Shown here: piece after piece, positions 1 through 7,098 of the stretch
Position numbering within the stretch: position 1 is the stretch's first letter
Layout of the letters: the number at the start of each line of letters is the position of its first letter
NCBI GenBank assembly: GCA_017379255.1
Contig: JAFNWZ010000446.1
Coordinates: 1 to 24,259, forward strand
Origin: Akkermansia sp.
GTDB lineage: Bacteria; Verrucomicrobiota; Verrucomicrobiia; Verrucomicrobiales; Akkermansiaceae
Direction: 5' to 3'
DNA: 24,259 nt
Translations under genes and position numbers: made by a program
Notes under the pieces: model-generated
Told to the model about the DNA's origin: nothing
What the model saw: the letters and a program-made list of their open reading frames with translations, nothing else
The model's database searches: none

Positions 1-42
1 CCTTGCCTAGTCTATATGATTCCCCGGGAGCAGGAAGAGGAG

Positions 43-885
43 ATGATGCGTTACCTTTCCATCGACTACGGACAATATTACTACGATGCCCTGGGCGTGA
101 AGTCCTACAACCAACTCCATTGCCAGATGCATCGTTTACAGGGCAAGAAGTCCCGACTCATTACATCCTCTCTCTACGAGAACTATGTGCTGCCGACTTT
201 GCAGAAGAATGAGAGAACGGTGGACTTCGGTGCCGGGCGTTGTGCCTATGCCAACATGCTCATGAAACAAGGCTACAAGATGCTTGCCTATGAGCCCCAT
301 TTCCAGCAGAAAGGCACGCTCAATATCCGTGAGGTTGTGCGTATGATTAAGGTACTCCGCGAGGACATTCGCAAGCATGGACTCATGGATGTGGTGGTAC
401 TCGATAGCGTTCTCAATTCCGTAGTGAACAGCCAGTTTGAACACGCTGTATTGACTACCTGCAACGCTCTACTGAAACAGGATGGTCGAATCTACATCGG
501 CACGCGCTCGCTGCCGTTCACGGAACGACTCAAGACATTCAAGACCTACAACAGCCACGGACGCGATATTCAGTTCCTTGATAAAGAGAACTTCGGGGCA
601 ACCTACCGCAGCGGAGTCTGGACGATGCAGCACTTCCATACCCACGACAGCCTCCGAAACCTCCTGCTGGAATACTTCGAGAACGTGGAAATCAAGGGAC
701 GGGAAAGTGAAGTCCAGCTATACGCCATCGCCAGTCATCCCCGGAAGCTGCCACGCGCCAAGGTGGAAGAAGCCATCAATGTGGAGTTCAACATGGAATA
801 CCCCGGCAACTACCATCACAATATGCACGGTGAGCTGGTGGCAGAAATTATGCAAAGTATTGAGCAAGAGCGTAGTTTCTTGTAA
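43..885 (+). CDS. Class I SAM-dependent methyltransferase-like phage protein
   Basis: The protein (about 280 aa) carries a motif-I-like glycine-rich loop, VDFGAGRCAYA, about 60 residues in, followed by an acidic residue in YEPH. Further on come DVVVLDSVLNSV and a LLKQDGRIYIGTR segment, which match the motif IV to motif VI layout of class I Rossmann-fold methyltransferases. The substrate is unknown; phage enzymes of this kind often modify DNA, but nothing here proves that. The frame is open to the first base of the window and has another ATG at 16. I place the start at 43 (or 46) because a purine-rich ribosome-binding stretch, AGGAAGAGGAG, lies directly before it. A longer protein with an upstream domain is possible. 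It lies upstream of the lysis genes, in the same direction. Confidence 0.6.
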   Translation: MMRYLSIDYGQYYYDALGVKSYNQLHCQMHRLQGKKSRLITSSLYENYVLPTLQKNERTVDFGAGRCAYANMLMKQGYKMLAYEPHFQQKGTLNIREVVRMIKVLREDIRKHGLMDVVVLDSVLNSVVNSQFEHAVLTTCNALLKQDGRIYIGTRSLPFTERLKTFKTYNSHGRDIQFLDKENFGATYRSGVWTMQHFHTHDSLRNLLLEYFENVEIKGRESEVQLYAIASHPRKLPRAKVEEAINVEFNMEYPGNYHHNMHGELVAEIMQSIEQERSFL

Positions 886-902
886 ATTGAAGCCGATTTT
901 AT

Positions 903-931
903 TTGCAAAATTTGCGAAATCGTGCTATACT
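903..931 (+). promoter_or_regulatory. Sigma70-type promoter upstream of the 951-1379 gene
   Basis: A -35 box TTGCAA (903-908), a 17-base spacer and a -10 box TATACT (926-931) fall just after the methyltransferase-like stop codon. The predicted start of transcription is near 938, about 13 bases before the ATG at 951. Confidence 0.6.
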
Positions 932-950
932 GAACAACAAAACAGACGCC

Positions 951-1379
951 ATGATTACGATTCGCACACTAAAGGTCAGCGCACCCTTTTCCTATCTCTG
1001 GTTGAAACACGTTACCGGGGTGAATCTGGCAGTCCATTGTGCACATTGCCTACTGGGGGAATACGATCCGCGCATCAAGGCAAACCTGATAGAAATAGGG
1101 AATATCACGTTACCGGATACTCCCTATCACTATCTTTGCGGAGTCAGCCGCCCCTATGTGTGGAGCCGCAACTTCCATCTGGCTTTCCGGGAAAAGGAGG
1201 GAAGTCTCTTAACCGTTCAGAGGAACGGCATCTACATCGAGATTGAGAATGCCGAAGAGGTAAAATTCAGCATGGCAGATGCCGACCCGAACGCCCCGCA
1301 CTACCGGAGCAAGAACTATCGCACCTGCCGCAACTGGCAGTTTGCGTGTAAGATTTCCTTGCTGGATTTATGGAGTTAG
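951..1379 (+). CDS. Hypothetical phage protein
   Basis: A 142-residue protein that I do not recognise. The frame is open from 903, but I prefer the ATG at 951, because the promoter elements at 903-931 lie inside the longer version and the product then begins MITIRTLKV. It has a mixed alpha/beta composition with two cysteines near VHCAHC and a basic C-terminal region. It follows the methyltransferase-like gene. Its last 12 bases overlap the 3' end of the antisense HEPN-type gene, so the end of this protein may have been shaped by that insertion. No function is proposed. Confidence 0.55.
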   Translation: MITIRTLKVSAPFSYLWLKHVTGVNLAVHCAHCLLGEYDPRIKANLIEIGNITLPDTPYHYLCGVSRPYVWSRNFHLAFREKEGSLLTVQRNGIYIEIENAEEVKFSMADADPNAPHYRSKNYRTCRNWQFACKISLLDLWS

Positions 1380-2297
1380 CCCTTTTATGTGCTTCAGTAA
1401 ATCTTCGGGGAAATGAATAGTTCTGTAAAAGCCACAATTTGTTACCAATTTATTCATTTGCTGGATGGCTTTTGATTGAATATTGCTGAATGTTATTTGT
1501 TTCTTTTGCGGCGATGCCATTATGCATTTATTGAACCATAATTCAGCATCTTTAGACTTGATGAATTCTGCTTCAATTGATAAAATTAGATTGATTAAAA
1601 CGTTACTAAAACCGACAACTCCACGAAAGCTGGGAGTAATCGGCTTTCCCAAAGATATTGGGAGGATTTCAGGTATTTCTTTAACATGCAAATCTTGAGG
1701 TGATTTTATATTCGCCATGAACATGTTATATGAATCAAGTAATTTTTGGTCTGCTTTTTTAGAGTGGTGCATATAGCAATTACGCATTTCCTTAAAAACA
1801 CGACAACAATAAAGCATGTTCTTTATTTTCGAGGTGCTGACTTTTTTACACTTTGAATAGGCGGGAAATATGCACTTTTTTAAAATAATTGAAGGTGCTG
1901 AGGTGTATCTGTTGATTTCATTTTGAAATTTCTCAGGGTATTGCAATTTTTTATTATCCATACCGTTAAACACTTCATCCCGCAATTCAGATAACCATCC
2001 CTCATATATCGAAAAAAGCCAACCTAGTAAAATCCAAGAAATTTCCTCTTTTTGAGATTCCCATGTTTTGTCAATTATGCTTGCTTTAAAATTGAGGATT
2101 TCTATATCGCTTCCTGAAGCAAAGCGCTGATTAAGCAATTCTTGAGTTGCATTCGGCGATTCGGCAAGGAAACCTTTCACATTACACCGCAAATTCCACA
2201 AGGCTGTGGTCATTGGCCATAACAAATCGAACATGTCTGTTATATTTTTTAGTGCATTCGTGGTTTGAGGAAAAAAAGCATTCATACATTTAATCAA
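1368..2297 (-). CDS. HEPN-motif protein, putative phage-borne defence or toxin cargo
   Basis: A 309-residue, largely helical protein, distinctly AT-rich compared with its neighbours and on the opposite strand to the phage genes. Residues 172-177 read RNCYMH, an R-N-x3-H arrangement matching the RX4-6H active-site motif of HEPN RNase domains. It follows helical segments (WILLGWLFSIYEGWL, about 88-102) of the type that build the HEPN bundle. HEPN proteins are commonly RNA-cleaving toxins or abortive-infection effectors; that role here is inferred from the motif and the setting. The longest frame starts with TTG at 2297. An ATG at 2285 (giving MNAFFPQ) is an equally good start. No clear Shine-Dalgarno precedes either. 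No antitoxin-like partner is adjacent, so it may act alone. Transfer from another genome is likely given the base composition. Confidence 0.6.
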   Translation of the reverse strand: MIKCMNAFFPQTTNALKNITDMFDLLWPMTTALWNLRCNVKGFLAESPNATQELLNQRFASGSDIEILNFKASIIDKTWESQKEEISWILLGWLFSIYEGWLSELRDEVFNGMDNKKLQYPEKFQNEINRYTSAPSIILKKCIFPAYSKCKKVSTSKIKNMLYCCRVFKEMRNCYMHHSKKADQKLLDSYNMFMANIKSPQDLHVKEIPEILPISLGKPITPSFRGVVGFSNVLINLILSIEAEFIKSKDAELWFNKCIMASPQKKQITFSNIQSKAIQQMNKLVTNCGFYRTIHFPEDLLKHIKGLTP

Positions 2298-2308
2298 GTT
2301 TCACTTAA

Positions 2309-2336
2309 AGTCTAACTCTATTTCATATGGAATCAA
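2309..2336 (-). promoter_or_regulatory. Promoter-like sequence for the HEPN-motif gene
   Basis: On the minus strand a -35-like TTGATT (2331-2336), a 16-base spacer and a -10-like TAGACT (2309-2314) lie just upstream of the TTG and ATG start candidates. This would give the gene expression independent of the phage late transcript. Confidence 0.4.
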
Positions 2337-2446
2337 GCATTATTTTGAAAATCGCGAGAAACGGCGAAATATTTGCGGAGCTTGGGAAGGTGATAGATTT
2401 TGACATGCCCCCACAGGCATGTTCAAGTACATTCTCAATCGACTGA
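2327..2446 (+). CDS. Small open frame, possible leader or gene remnant before the holin
   Basis: A 39-codon frame starts with ATG at 2327 and ends with TGA at 2444-2446, overlapping the first 28 bases of the holin-like gene. The product (start MESSIILKI) is not recognised. It could be the remnant of a phage gene broken when the antisense HEPN gene entered, or a short leader whose translation opens the holin start hairpin. It has no good ribosome-binding site and may not be translated. Confidence 0.2.
   Translation: MESSIILKIARNGEIFAELGKVIDFDMPPQACSSTFSID
2403..2422 (+). promoter_or_regulatory. Hairpin enclosing the holin-like start codon
   Basis: ACATGCC (2403-2409) and GGCATGT (2416-2422) form a perfect 7-bp stem with a 6-base loop. 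The holin-like ATG (2419-2421) lies in the 3' arm, so the start codon would be paired in the mRNA unless the hairpin is opened. Confidence 0.45.
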
Positions 2447-2619
2447 CGGAACGCTCCACATGGCTGGGCGTCATCGCCCTTGCAACTGCATGCGGAGCCA
2501 CTATTGAAGCGGCTATTGCCGAGCAGATCATCGCCGCTGGCATGGCGGTGGCTGGTCTGATTGGCGTAGTCACCAAGGATAAAACTGAAACCAAGAAGGA
2601 GGACTCTGACAATGGCTGA
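2419..2619 (+). CDS. Putative holin, small membrane protein
   Basis: A 66-residue protein with a basic N-terminal stretch (FKYILNRLTER), a hydrophobic central segment of roughly residues 15-52 that could span the membrane once or twice, and a short charged, polar tail (TKDKTETKKEDSDNG). This layout, together with its position directly before and overlapping the endolysin gene by 8 bases, is typical of phage holins, which permeabilise the inner membrane to release the endolysin. No family-specific motif is visible, so the call rests on size, hydrophobicity and context. The start codon is buried in a hairpin and lacks a Shine-Dalgarno, which suggests tight translational control. Confidence 0.6.
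   Translation: MFKYILNRLTERSTWLGVIALATACGATIEAAIAEQIIAAGMAVAGLIGVVTKDKTETKKEDSDNG
2596..2602 (+). promoter_or_regulatory. Strong Shine-Dalgarno of the endolysin gene
   Basis: AAGGAGG lies 9 bases before the endolysin ATG at 2612, inside the end of the holin-like gene. It stands out because most other genes in the window lack a clear Shine-Dalgarno. Confidence 0.65.
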
Positions 2620-3199
2620 TACTCTGGCACAGGTACAGAAAGACGTGCGCTTCTGGCAGCGTCTGCTGACCTTTGCCGGGTATAAGCCCGGTAAGGTGGA
2701 CGGTGTGAATGGCCGCAAGACCAAAGCCGCCGCCCAGGAGTGGCAGAACGATGCCGAACGCATCAAGGCTGAAATCGGCAGCTTCGATGAGCGCTCCGAG
2801 CGTAATATCGCCACGCTTACGCCCGATACTCAGCGAGCCGCCCGCATCTGGCTCAAAGCAGCCAAGGCTGTAGCCGATGCCGAGGGCTACGATGTCCGCA
2901 TCATCTGCGGTACTCGCACCTATGCCGAGCAGGATGCGCTCTATCGCAAGCGCCCGCGCGTGACCAAAGCACGCGGTGGCCAGAGCATGCACAACTTCGG
3001 CATTGCCTGGGATATCGGTATCTTCCGGGGCAAAGAATACATTGGCGACCATGCCCTATACGCCAAAGTAGGCAAGCTCTACAATCAGGTGCCGGGCATC
3101 ACCTGGGGTGGTACGTGGAAATCCTTTGTGGATGAGCCGCACTACCAGCTCGAAAAGTACAGCAGCAGCTCCGCTGCCCGCAACGCTTTTGAGGTATGA
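2612..3199 (+). CDS. Phage endolysin, M15-type peptidoglycan peptidase
   Basis: A 195-residue protein with two parts. The N-terminal 70 residues resemble a short peptidoglycan-binding region (FAGYKPGKVDGVNGRKTKAA). The C-terminal part matches the zinc-dependent M15 L-alanyl-D-glutamate or D-Ala-D-Ala peptidases (Ply500/CwlK/VanY-like). It has a GTRTYAEQDALY segment, the signature SMHNFGIAWDIG with ligands H127 and D134, and DEPHYQ with D174 and zinc ligand H177. It would cleave stem peptides of the cell wall at the end of the lytic cycle. No signal peptide is seen, so it should depend on the holin encoded just upstream. Its stop overlaps the next gene by ATGA. Confidence 0.88.
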   Translation: MADTLAQVQKDVRFWQRLLTFAGYKPGKVDGVNGRKTKAAAQEWQNDAERIKAEIGSFDERSERNIATLTPDTQRAARIWLKAAKAVADAEGYDVRIICGTRTYAEQDALYRKRPRVTKARGGQSMHNFGIAWDIGIFRGKEYIGDHALYAKVGKLYNQVPGITWGGTWKSFVDEPHYQLEKYSSSSAARNAFEV

Positions 3200-3468
3200 G
3201 TGCTAAAGGACTGTCTACTCGCGGCTTCACCGAGGGGGAAGTGAAGCAGATACAGGCGACCGCCAAGAAGATGCTTCTGGAGGGCAAAACCCTCATGAGC
3301 TGGAACGATGGCAGTACGTCTGTGAGCAAACAGTTCGCTATGCCCGTGGCAGATGTGCTGGATGAATGTGCCTATGCGCTTCGATACTTCGAGAAACAGG
3401 CTCAGGATTCCGGCACATCTGACTACCCAGCTTCCCTCAGCCATGTTGCATGGCGTTTACCCCATTAA
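3196..3468 (+). CDS. gpW-like head-tail adaptor protein
   Basis: A 90-residue protein whose middle (KKMLLEGKTLMSWNDGSTSVSKQFAMPVADV, about 25-55) resembles the LLtGkavvevsdGsrsvty pattern of the lambda gpW family. It then has a helix that would pack on the head. gpW in lambda is encoded just before the portal protein and helps complete heads for tail joining; this gene has the same position relative to the portal gene. The start overlaps the endolysin stop (ATGA at 3196-3199), suggesting translational coupling. Sequence similarity is only moderate to the eye, so the function leans on synteny. The C-terminal tail (about 70-90) is not part of the usual domain. Confidence 0.55.
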   Translation: MSAKGLSTRGFTEGEVKQIQATAKKMLLEGKTLMSWNDGSTSVSKQFAMPVADVLDECAYALRYFEKQAQDSGTSDYPASLSHVAWRLPH

Positions 3469-3483
3469 CCCGATTTTGCTCGT

Positions 3484-4872
3484 ATGAACTTTCTGCAACG
3501 CCTCGCTGCCCGCATCTTTTTCGGTTCGCATTCTGTCTTTGAATCAGCCAACCGTTCCCCACGGCGTGCGGAAGTCCCCGGAAGTGGCCCGCGCGACACC
3601 TCGCTCGACCTGACTCCCGGAGTCCGCTCAGAGTTGGTACGCCGGAGCCGCTATCTGGTGAAAAACTCCGGCTTCTTGCAGGAGATCGTGGGCAGCATGG
3701 CCATGTACTCCATCGGAGACGGCATCATGCCTCAACCCGCCAGTAAGGATGCCGCATGGAACAAACAAGCTCTCGACTACTTCAACCGCTGGGCGAGACA
3801 TGCCGAAATCACCGGGCGATTCAACCTTGTTACCTGCCAATACCTCGCCTGTATGGCTCTGGAGACCGATGGAGAAATCTTCATCCTGAAAACCGAGGAA
3901 GACGGCGTGCCGAAGATTCAGCTCATCGAGACGCACCGTATCGGCAGCACCGAGGAAGACACCACCGAAAGCACCATCATTGATGGCATCCGCGTAAACG
4001 CCCTCGGCAAACCGCTTTCCTACCGCCTGTTGCTGGATGATGGCAACTACCGCGACCTCGCCGCTCGGGATGTCCTGCACCTCTTCACTCCCATGTCTAT
4101 CTCCCAGATGAGGGGATATCCGACCATTCAGCATAGTATCAACCACATGCTGGATGTTGCCGAGTTGCTTGCTCTCGAAAAGCATGCCGTTAAGGATAAC
4201 GCCGACATCTCGCGTGTTCTCAAAACTTCCCGAGCAGATGTAGACGACCGGGATTTTCAACTCAATGCCCCCGTTCAGCCCCAGGGAAGCGACCCCGGAT
4301 TCTTGCAGACCATCCTTGGCGGTAAGCTGGTGAAGATTCAGCCGGACGAAGCTATCGAGAGCTTCCAGAGCAACCGCCCGAGCCCCACATTCCAAGGCTT
4401 CCTTGATTTTCTGCATAGGGATAGTGCGCTAGGGCTGTTGCCGTATGAGTTCGCCAGCGATTCATCCAAAATCGGTGGTGCCGGAGTAAGACTTACCGTG
4501 GCGAAAGCCGACCTCAGATTCAGTCGCAGACAATCCGTGCTTATAGACCGTATGCTTCGCCCGATTTGGCATTTCGTCATTGGGCATGCCATCACGGCGG
4601 GCAAACTGCCACCCGCAGAAGACTGGACTGAGGTCGATTTCGTCACTCCCCGCCGAGTCACGGTGGATGCCGGGCGCGAAGCCCAGCAGAATCGTGGGGA
4701 CGTAAAGGCGGGGCTGAAAACCTTGACCGACCATTTTGCTGAACTGGGATGCGACATCCACCACGAACTGGAAACCCGCGCCCGAGAGATGGCTCTCGTG
4801 AAAGAGATTGCCGCCAAGTACGGAGTTAGCCCGCAAGACCTGTATCAATCCTTTACCCAGACCACACCATGA
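3484..4872 (+). CDS. Phage portal protein, lambda gpB family
   Basis: A 462-residue protein of the size expected for the lambda-type portal (Phage_portal_2). Recognisable blocks include an early region with LVRRSRYLVKNSGFLQEIVGS, the ETDGEIF stretch, the IQLIETHRI strand, the clip or stem region DVLHLFTPMSISQMRGYP, and LALEKHAVKDNADISRV. A later HRDSALGLLPYEFASD segment precedes the C-terminal helices, and RQSVLIDRML is also seen. The portal forms the dodecameric ring at the unique capsid vertex through which the terminase packs DNA. It lies between the gpW-like gene and the S49 protease gene, as in lambda. The stop overlaps the start of the protease gene (ATGA at 4869). There is no clear ribosome-binding site at 3484. 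Confidence 0.92.
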   Translation: MNFLQRLAARIFFGSHSVFESANRSPRRAEVPGSGPRDTSLDLTPGVRSELVRRSRYLVKNSGFLQEIVGSMAMYSIGDGIMPQPASKDAAWNKQALDYFNRWARHAEITGRFNLVTCQYLACMALETDGEIFILKTEEDGVPKIQLIETHRIGSTEEDTTESTIIDGIRVNALGKPLSYRLLLDDGNYRDLAARDVLHLFTPMSISQMRGYPTIQHSINHMLDVAELLALEKHAVKDNADISRVLKTSRADVDDRDFQLNAPVQPQGSDPGFLQTILGGKLVKIQPDEAIESFQSNRPSPTFQGFLDFLHRDSALGLLPYEFASDSSKIGGAGVRLTVAKADLRFSRRQSVLIDRMLRPIWHFVIGHAITAGKLPPAEDWTEVDFVTPRRVTVDAGREAQQNRGDVKAGLKTLTDHFAELGCDIHHELETRAREMALVKEIAAKYGVSPQDLYQSFTQTTP

Positions 4873-5669
4873 TTACCTCACCCATGCAACCCTGGCTGAT
4901 AACGCTGGAAGCCTACCGAGAACTCTGCACCGTGAACTTTCAATCCCCGGCGCAAAGCAATGCTGTTGACGAAAAGGCTCAACCTTACGAACTGAAGGAG
5001 GGACTGGCTACCGTTCGCATACATGGAACGATGCTTCGCCAGGTATCGCCCCGTCAGAAAGCCATTGCTGCAATCTGTGGAGTACGCCTGTGCAGCATGG
5101 AGGAAACCGCCTCAGCGTTGCTGCAAGTCGCAGCAGATCCGGCGGTACACACCATCTTGCTTGATATCGACTCGCCCGGTGGTACAGTCAACGGAACGCC
5201 CGAGCTGGCTCAAGTGGTGCGTACCATAGCCAAGGACAAGCATGTTTACGCCTTTACTGCCGGACAATGTTGCTCTGCTGCTTACTGGGTCGCCAGCCAA
5301 GCGGATGTTATCTACGCAGCTCCATCTGCCACGGTGGGCTCAATCGGTGTCATTCTGCCGATAGTGGATACCTCCGCTCTCTATGACCGCTGCGGCTTGA
5401 AGATGGAAGTGTTCTCCGCTGGCAAATACAAGAGCACCGGAATGGATGGCACCAGCCTGACAGAAGAACAACGCGACCGCCTCACTCAGCAGGTCAATGC
5501 CACATGGTCGAGATTCAAACAAGCCGTAACCCGCCGCCGCTCCATCAGCGAAGCCGACATGGAGGGGCAGAGCTTCTATGGCCTCGATTGCTTGTTTAAT
5601 CACCTAGTAGATGGAATATCACCATCAGTTTCCTCTTTGAAATCAAAAATTCTCGTTAGACATGGTTAA
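4869..5669 (+). CDS. S49-family prohead protease (SppA/lambda gpC-like)
   Basis: A 266-residue serine peptidase of the S49 (signal peptide peptidase A) group, which in lambda-like phages matures the prohead. Visible blocks are VRIHGTM near 49, DIDSPGGTVNGT (99-110), GQCCSAAYW with the nucleophile S136, the TVGSIGV strand, and SAGKYKST with the likely general-base K188. The 52-residue spacing between the two catalytic residues is the spacing I recall for bacterial SppA. A C-terminal scaffold domain, as in the longer lambda gpC, is not fused; a separate coiled-coil gene follows. The last 25 codons are AT-rich and end by overlapping, tail to tail, the stop of the antisense DUF2971 gene, so the natural C-terminus may have been replaced. 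Confidence 0.88.
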   Translation: MITSPMQPWLITLEAYRELCTVNFQSPAQSNAVDEKAQPYELKEGLATVRIHGTMLRQVSPRQKAIAAICGVRLCSMEETASALLQVAADPAVHTILLDIDSPGGTVNGTPELAQVVRTIAKDKHVYAFTAGQCCSAAYWVASQADVIYAAPSATVGSIGVILPIVDTSALYDRCGLKMEVFSAGKYKSTGMDGTSLTEEQRDRLTQQVNATWSRFKQAVTRRRSISEADMEGQSFYGLDCLFNHLVDGISPSVSSLKSKILVRHG

Positions 5670-6616
5670 AGTAATTCTACACTCATATCGTTATAGTCTG
5701 TAGATCTTGGCTTAATCCTTCCAATAATAGGTCGCTTTTCTTCTCCCCATTTATCTTGTACTTTTGATAGTATCTTCTGAATATCTTCACGTTTTGCCCG
5801 GGGACCAAAATAGATAGCATAAAGCGCTTCTTTTTTGAAAGGAACCAAAAATGAATCACACGTTTCCATTTTTTTTGCTTTTAATAGGTTTACGTCTTCC
5901 GAAGACAATATAAATCGCCATTCTTTTTCATATTCCCATGGCACATGTTTTACGGTGAACGCTTGTTCGATTTCTGATGAAAAACATACTGGGGGTGAAA
6001 ATTGATACTTTATAGGAATTAAGCTCGATTGAAAATCCTCTTCTAATTTTTCACAATCAAACACAAACATCACACCCTTACCATTATCCCCATACAGAGA
6101 TAGTGCCATATTATTCCAAGGGCCTTCCGCAAAACACGCAATAAAAATATCGTCAACTAATGCAGCTTCAGGCGCAATGTATTCATTCGATGGATCTAAG
6201 ATATATGAAGCACCTTCTTGGATATCGTTAAACTCATGTGGTGGAGTAAACTTGAGAGTCATACCTTCTAACGTTTTTAAGGCTCCGTCCATATTCACAA
6301 CCTTTCTTAATCTTTTAGGTTTATTCCTTTCAATAGCAGAAATATACGTGTCGTAAATTTCTTTTGCCTTGCCTGTTTGCCACGCTGAACTACCTCCAGG
6401 CAATCCGTCATTCACAAGAGCCAGATGTTTAACAATAGGGATGTATATTGCTTCAGGTAATTCTATCCAAGTATCAGATGGTGTGTCTCGATCAAGAACA
6501 CCTATCGGCTCATCAAGTGTGTCTGTGGATAAATATACACGCTGTTGCTCATTAACTACCATAGTTACAATATCAACAGCTCCGCCTTTGACTAAAATCC
6601 CATTCTCAAAAAACAT
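5666..6616 (-). CDS. DUF2971-family protein, AT-rich antisense cargo gene
   Basis: A 316-residue protein on the opposite strand to the phage genes, clearly richer in A and T than its surroundings. From about residue 122 it shows the DUF2971 pattern: FTPPHEFND (123-131), an IFIACFAE strand, YGDNGKGVMFVFD (175-187), and VPWEYEKEWRF (225-235), which is the most characteristic block. IYFGPRA (268-274) follows. The first 110 residues are less conserved and unrecognised. The biochemical role of DUF2971 is not established to my knowledge; its members are often found in mobile and accessory regions, and a defence or superinfection-exclusion role here is inference. GGAGG lies only one base before the ATG, and the promoter-like sequence places the transcript start at or next to the start codon. 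Confidence 0.75.
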   Translation of the reverse strand: MFFENGILVKGGAVDIVTMVVNEQQRVYLSTDTLDEPIGVLDRDTPSDTWIELPEAIYIPIVKHLALVNDGLPGGSSAWQTGKAKEIYDTYISAIERNKPKRLRKVVNMDGALKTLEGMTLKFTPPHEFNDIQEGASYILDPSNEYIAPEAALVDDIFIACFAEGPWNNMALSLYGDNGKGVMFVFDCEKLEEDFQSSLIPIKYQFSPPVCFSSEIEQAFTVKHVPWEYEKEWRFILSSEDVNLLKAKKMETCDSFLVPFKKEALYAIYFGPRAKREDIQKILSKVQDKWGEEKRPIIGRIKPRSTDYNDMSVELL

Positions 6617-6622
6617 GCCTCC

Positions 6623-6650
6623 ATTGTACGCCGTTTATGGATTAGTTCAA
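6623..6650 (-). promoter_or_regulatory. Promoter-like sequence of the DUF2971 gene, possibly leaderless
   Basis: On the minus strand TTGAAC (6645-6650), a 16-base spacer and TACAAT (6623-6628) form a good promoter match. Only six bases (GGAGGC) separate the -10 box from the ATG, so transcription would begin at about the A of the start codon. Confidence 0.5.
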
Positions 6651-6677
6651 GTTGTTTTTGACACCACCCCCTCAGTT

Positions 6678-7082
6678 ATGGAAACACTCGATGAACAACT
6701 CGATGCAGCCAACGCGCGTCTGACCGAGCAGAGCGAGAAACTCGCAGCGTTGGAAAAGGAAATCGCCACCTTACAGGCAACCAACGAAGAGCTGTCGGAC
6801 AACCTGACGCACACGAAGGAGCAGCTTGCAAGTGTGGAGGGGGCATATCGCAAATCCCTCGAAGAAGTGCAGCAGCTCAAGACAGAAGCAAAGAGTGCCG
6901 AAGAGCGGGCTGCGGAGTATTACGGCAAGCCCGCCGCTGCTCAGCCTGTCACCGCCAAGGGTGACCCGGATGTGCGCCCGGTAAGCGAACGCTTTGCTGC
7001 CATCAAAGACCCGGCAGCACAGACCGCTTTTCTGCGCTCCCTGAGCGATGCCGAACGAGCCGAACTTTACAATAACCTCTAA
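6678..7082 (+). CDS. Coiled-coil phage scaffold-like protein
   Basis: A 134-residue protein. Residues 2-75 form a continuous heptad-rich coiled coil (for example LAALEKEIATLQATNEEL), then comes an Ala/Pro linker and a C-terminal tail ending in DAERAELYNNL. Its place between the S49 protease and the major capsid gene is that of the internal scaffold (lambda Nu3 position), which guides capsid assembly and is then removed by the protease. The frame is open upstream to 6369, but that part runs antisense through the DUF2971 gene, so the ATG at 6678 is preferred. No Shine-Dalgarno is seen. The capsid gene starts 17 bases after its stop. Confidence 0.7.
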   Translation: METLDEQLDAANARLTEQSEKLAALEKEIATLQATNEELSDNLTHTKEQLASVEGAYRKSLEEVQQLKTEAKSAEERAAEYYGKPAAAQPVTAKGDPDVRPVSERFAAIKDPAAQTAFLRSLSDAERAELYNNL

Positions 7083-7098
7083 CCCAGAACTCACCATT

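Noticed and set aside
3628..4416. Open frame of 262 codons opposite the portal gene
   Set aside because: Antisense shadow inside a well-identified portal protein.
6657..6690. TTGACA at 6658 as a promoter for the scaffold gene
   Set aside because: No -10-like sequence lies 16-18 bases downstream, where the gene has already begun.
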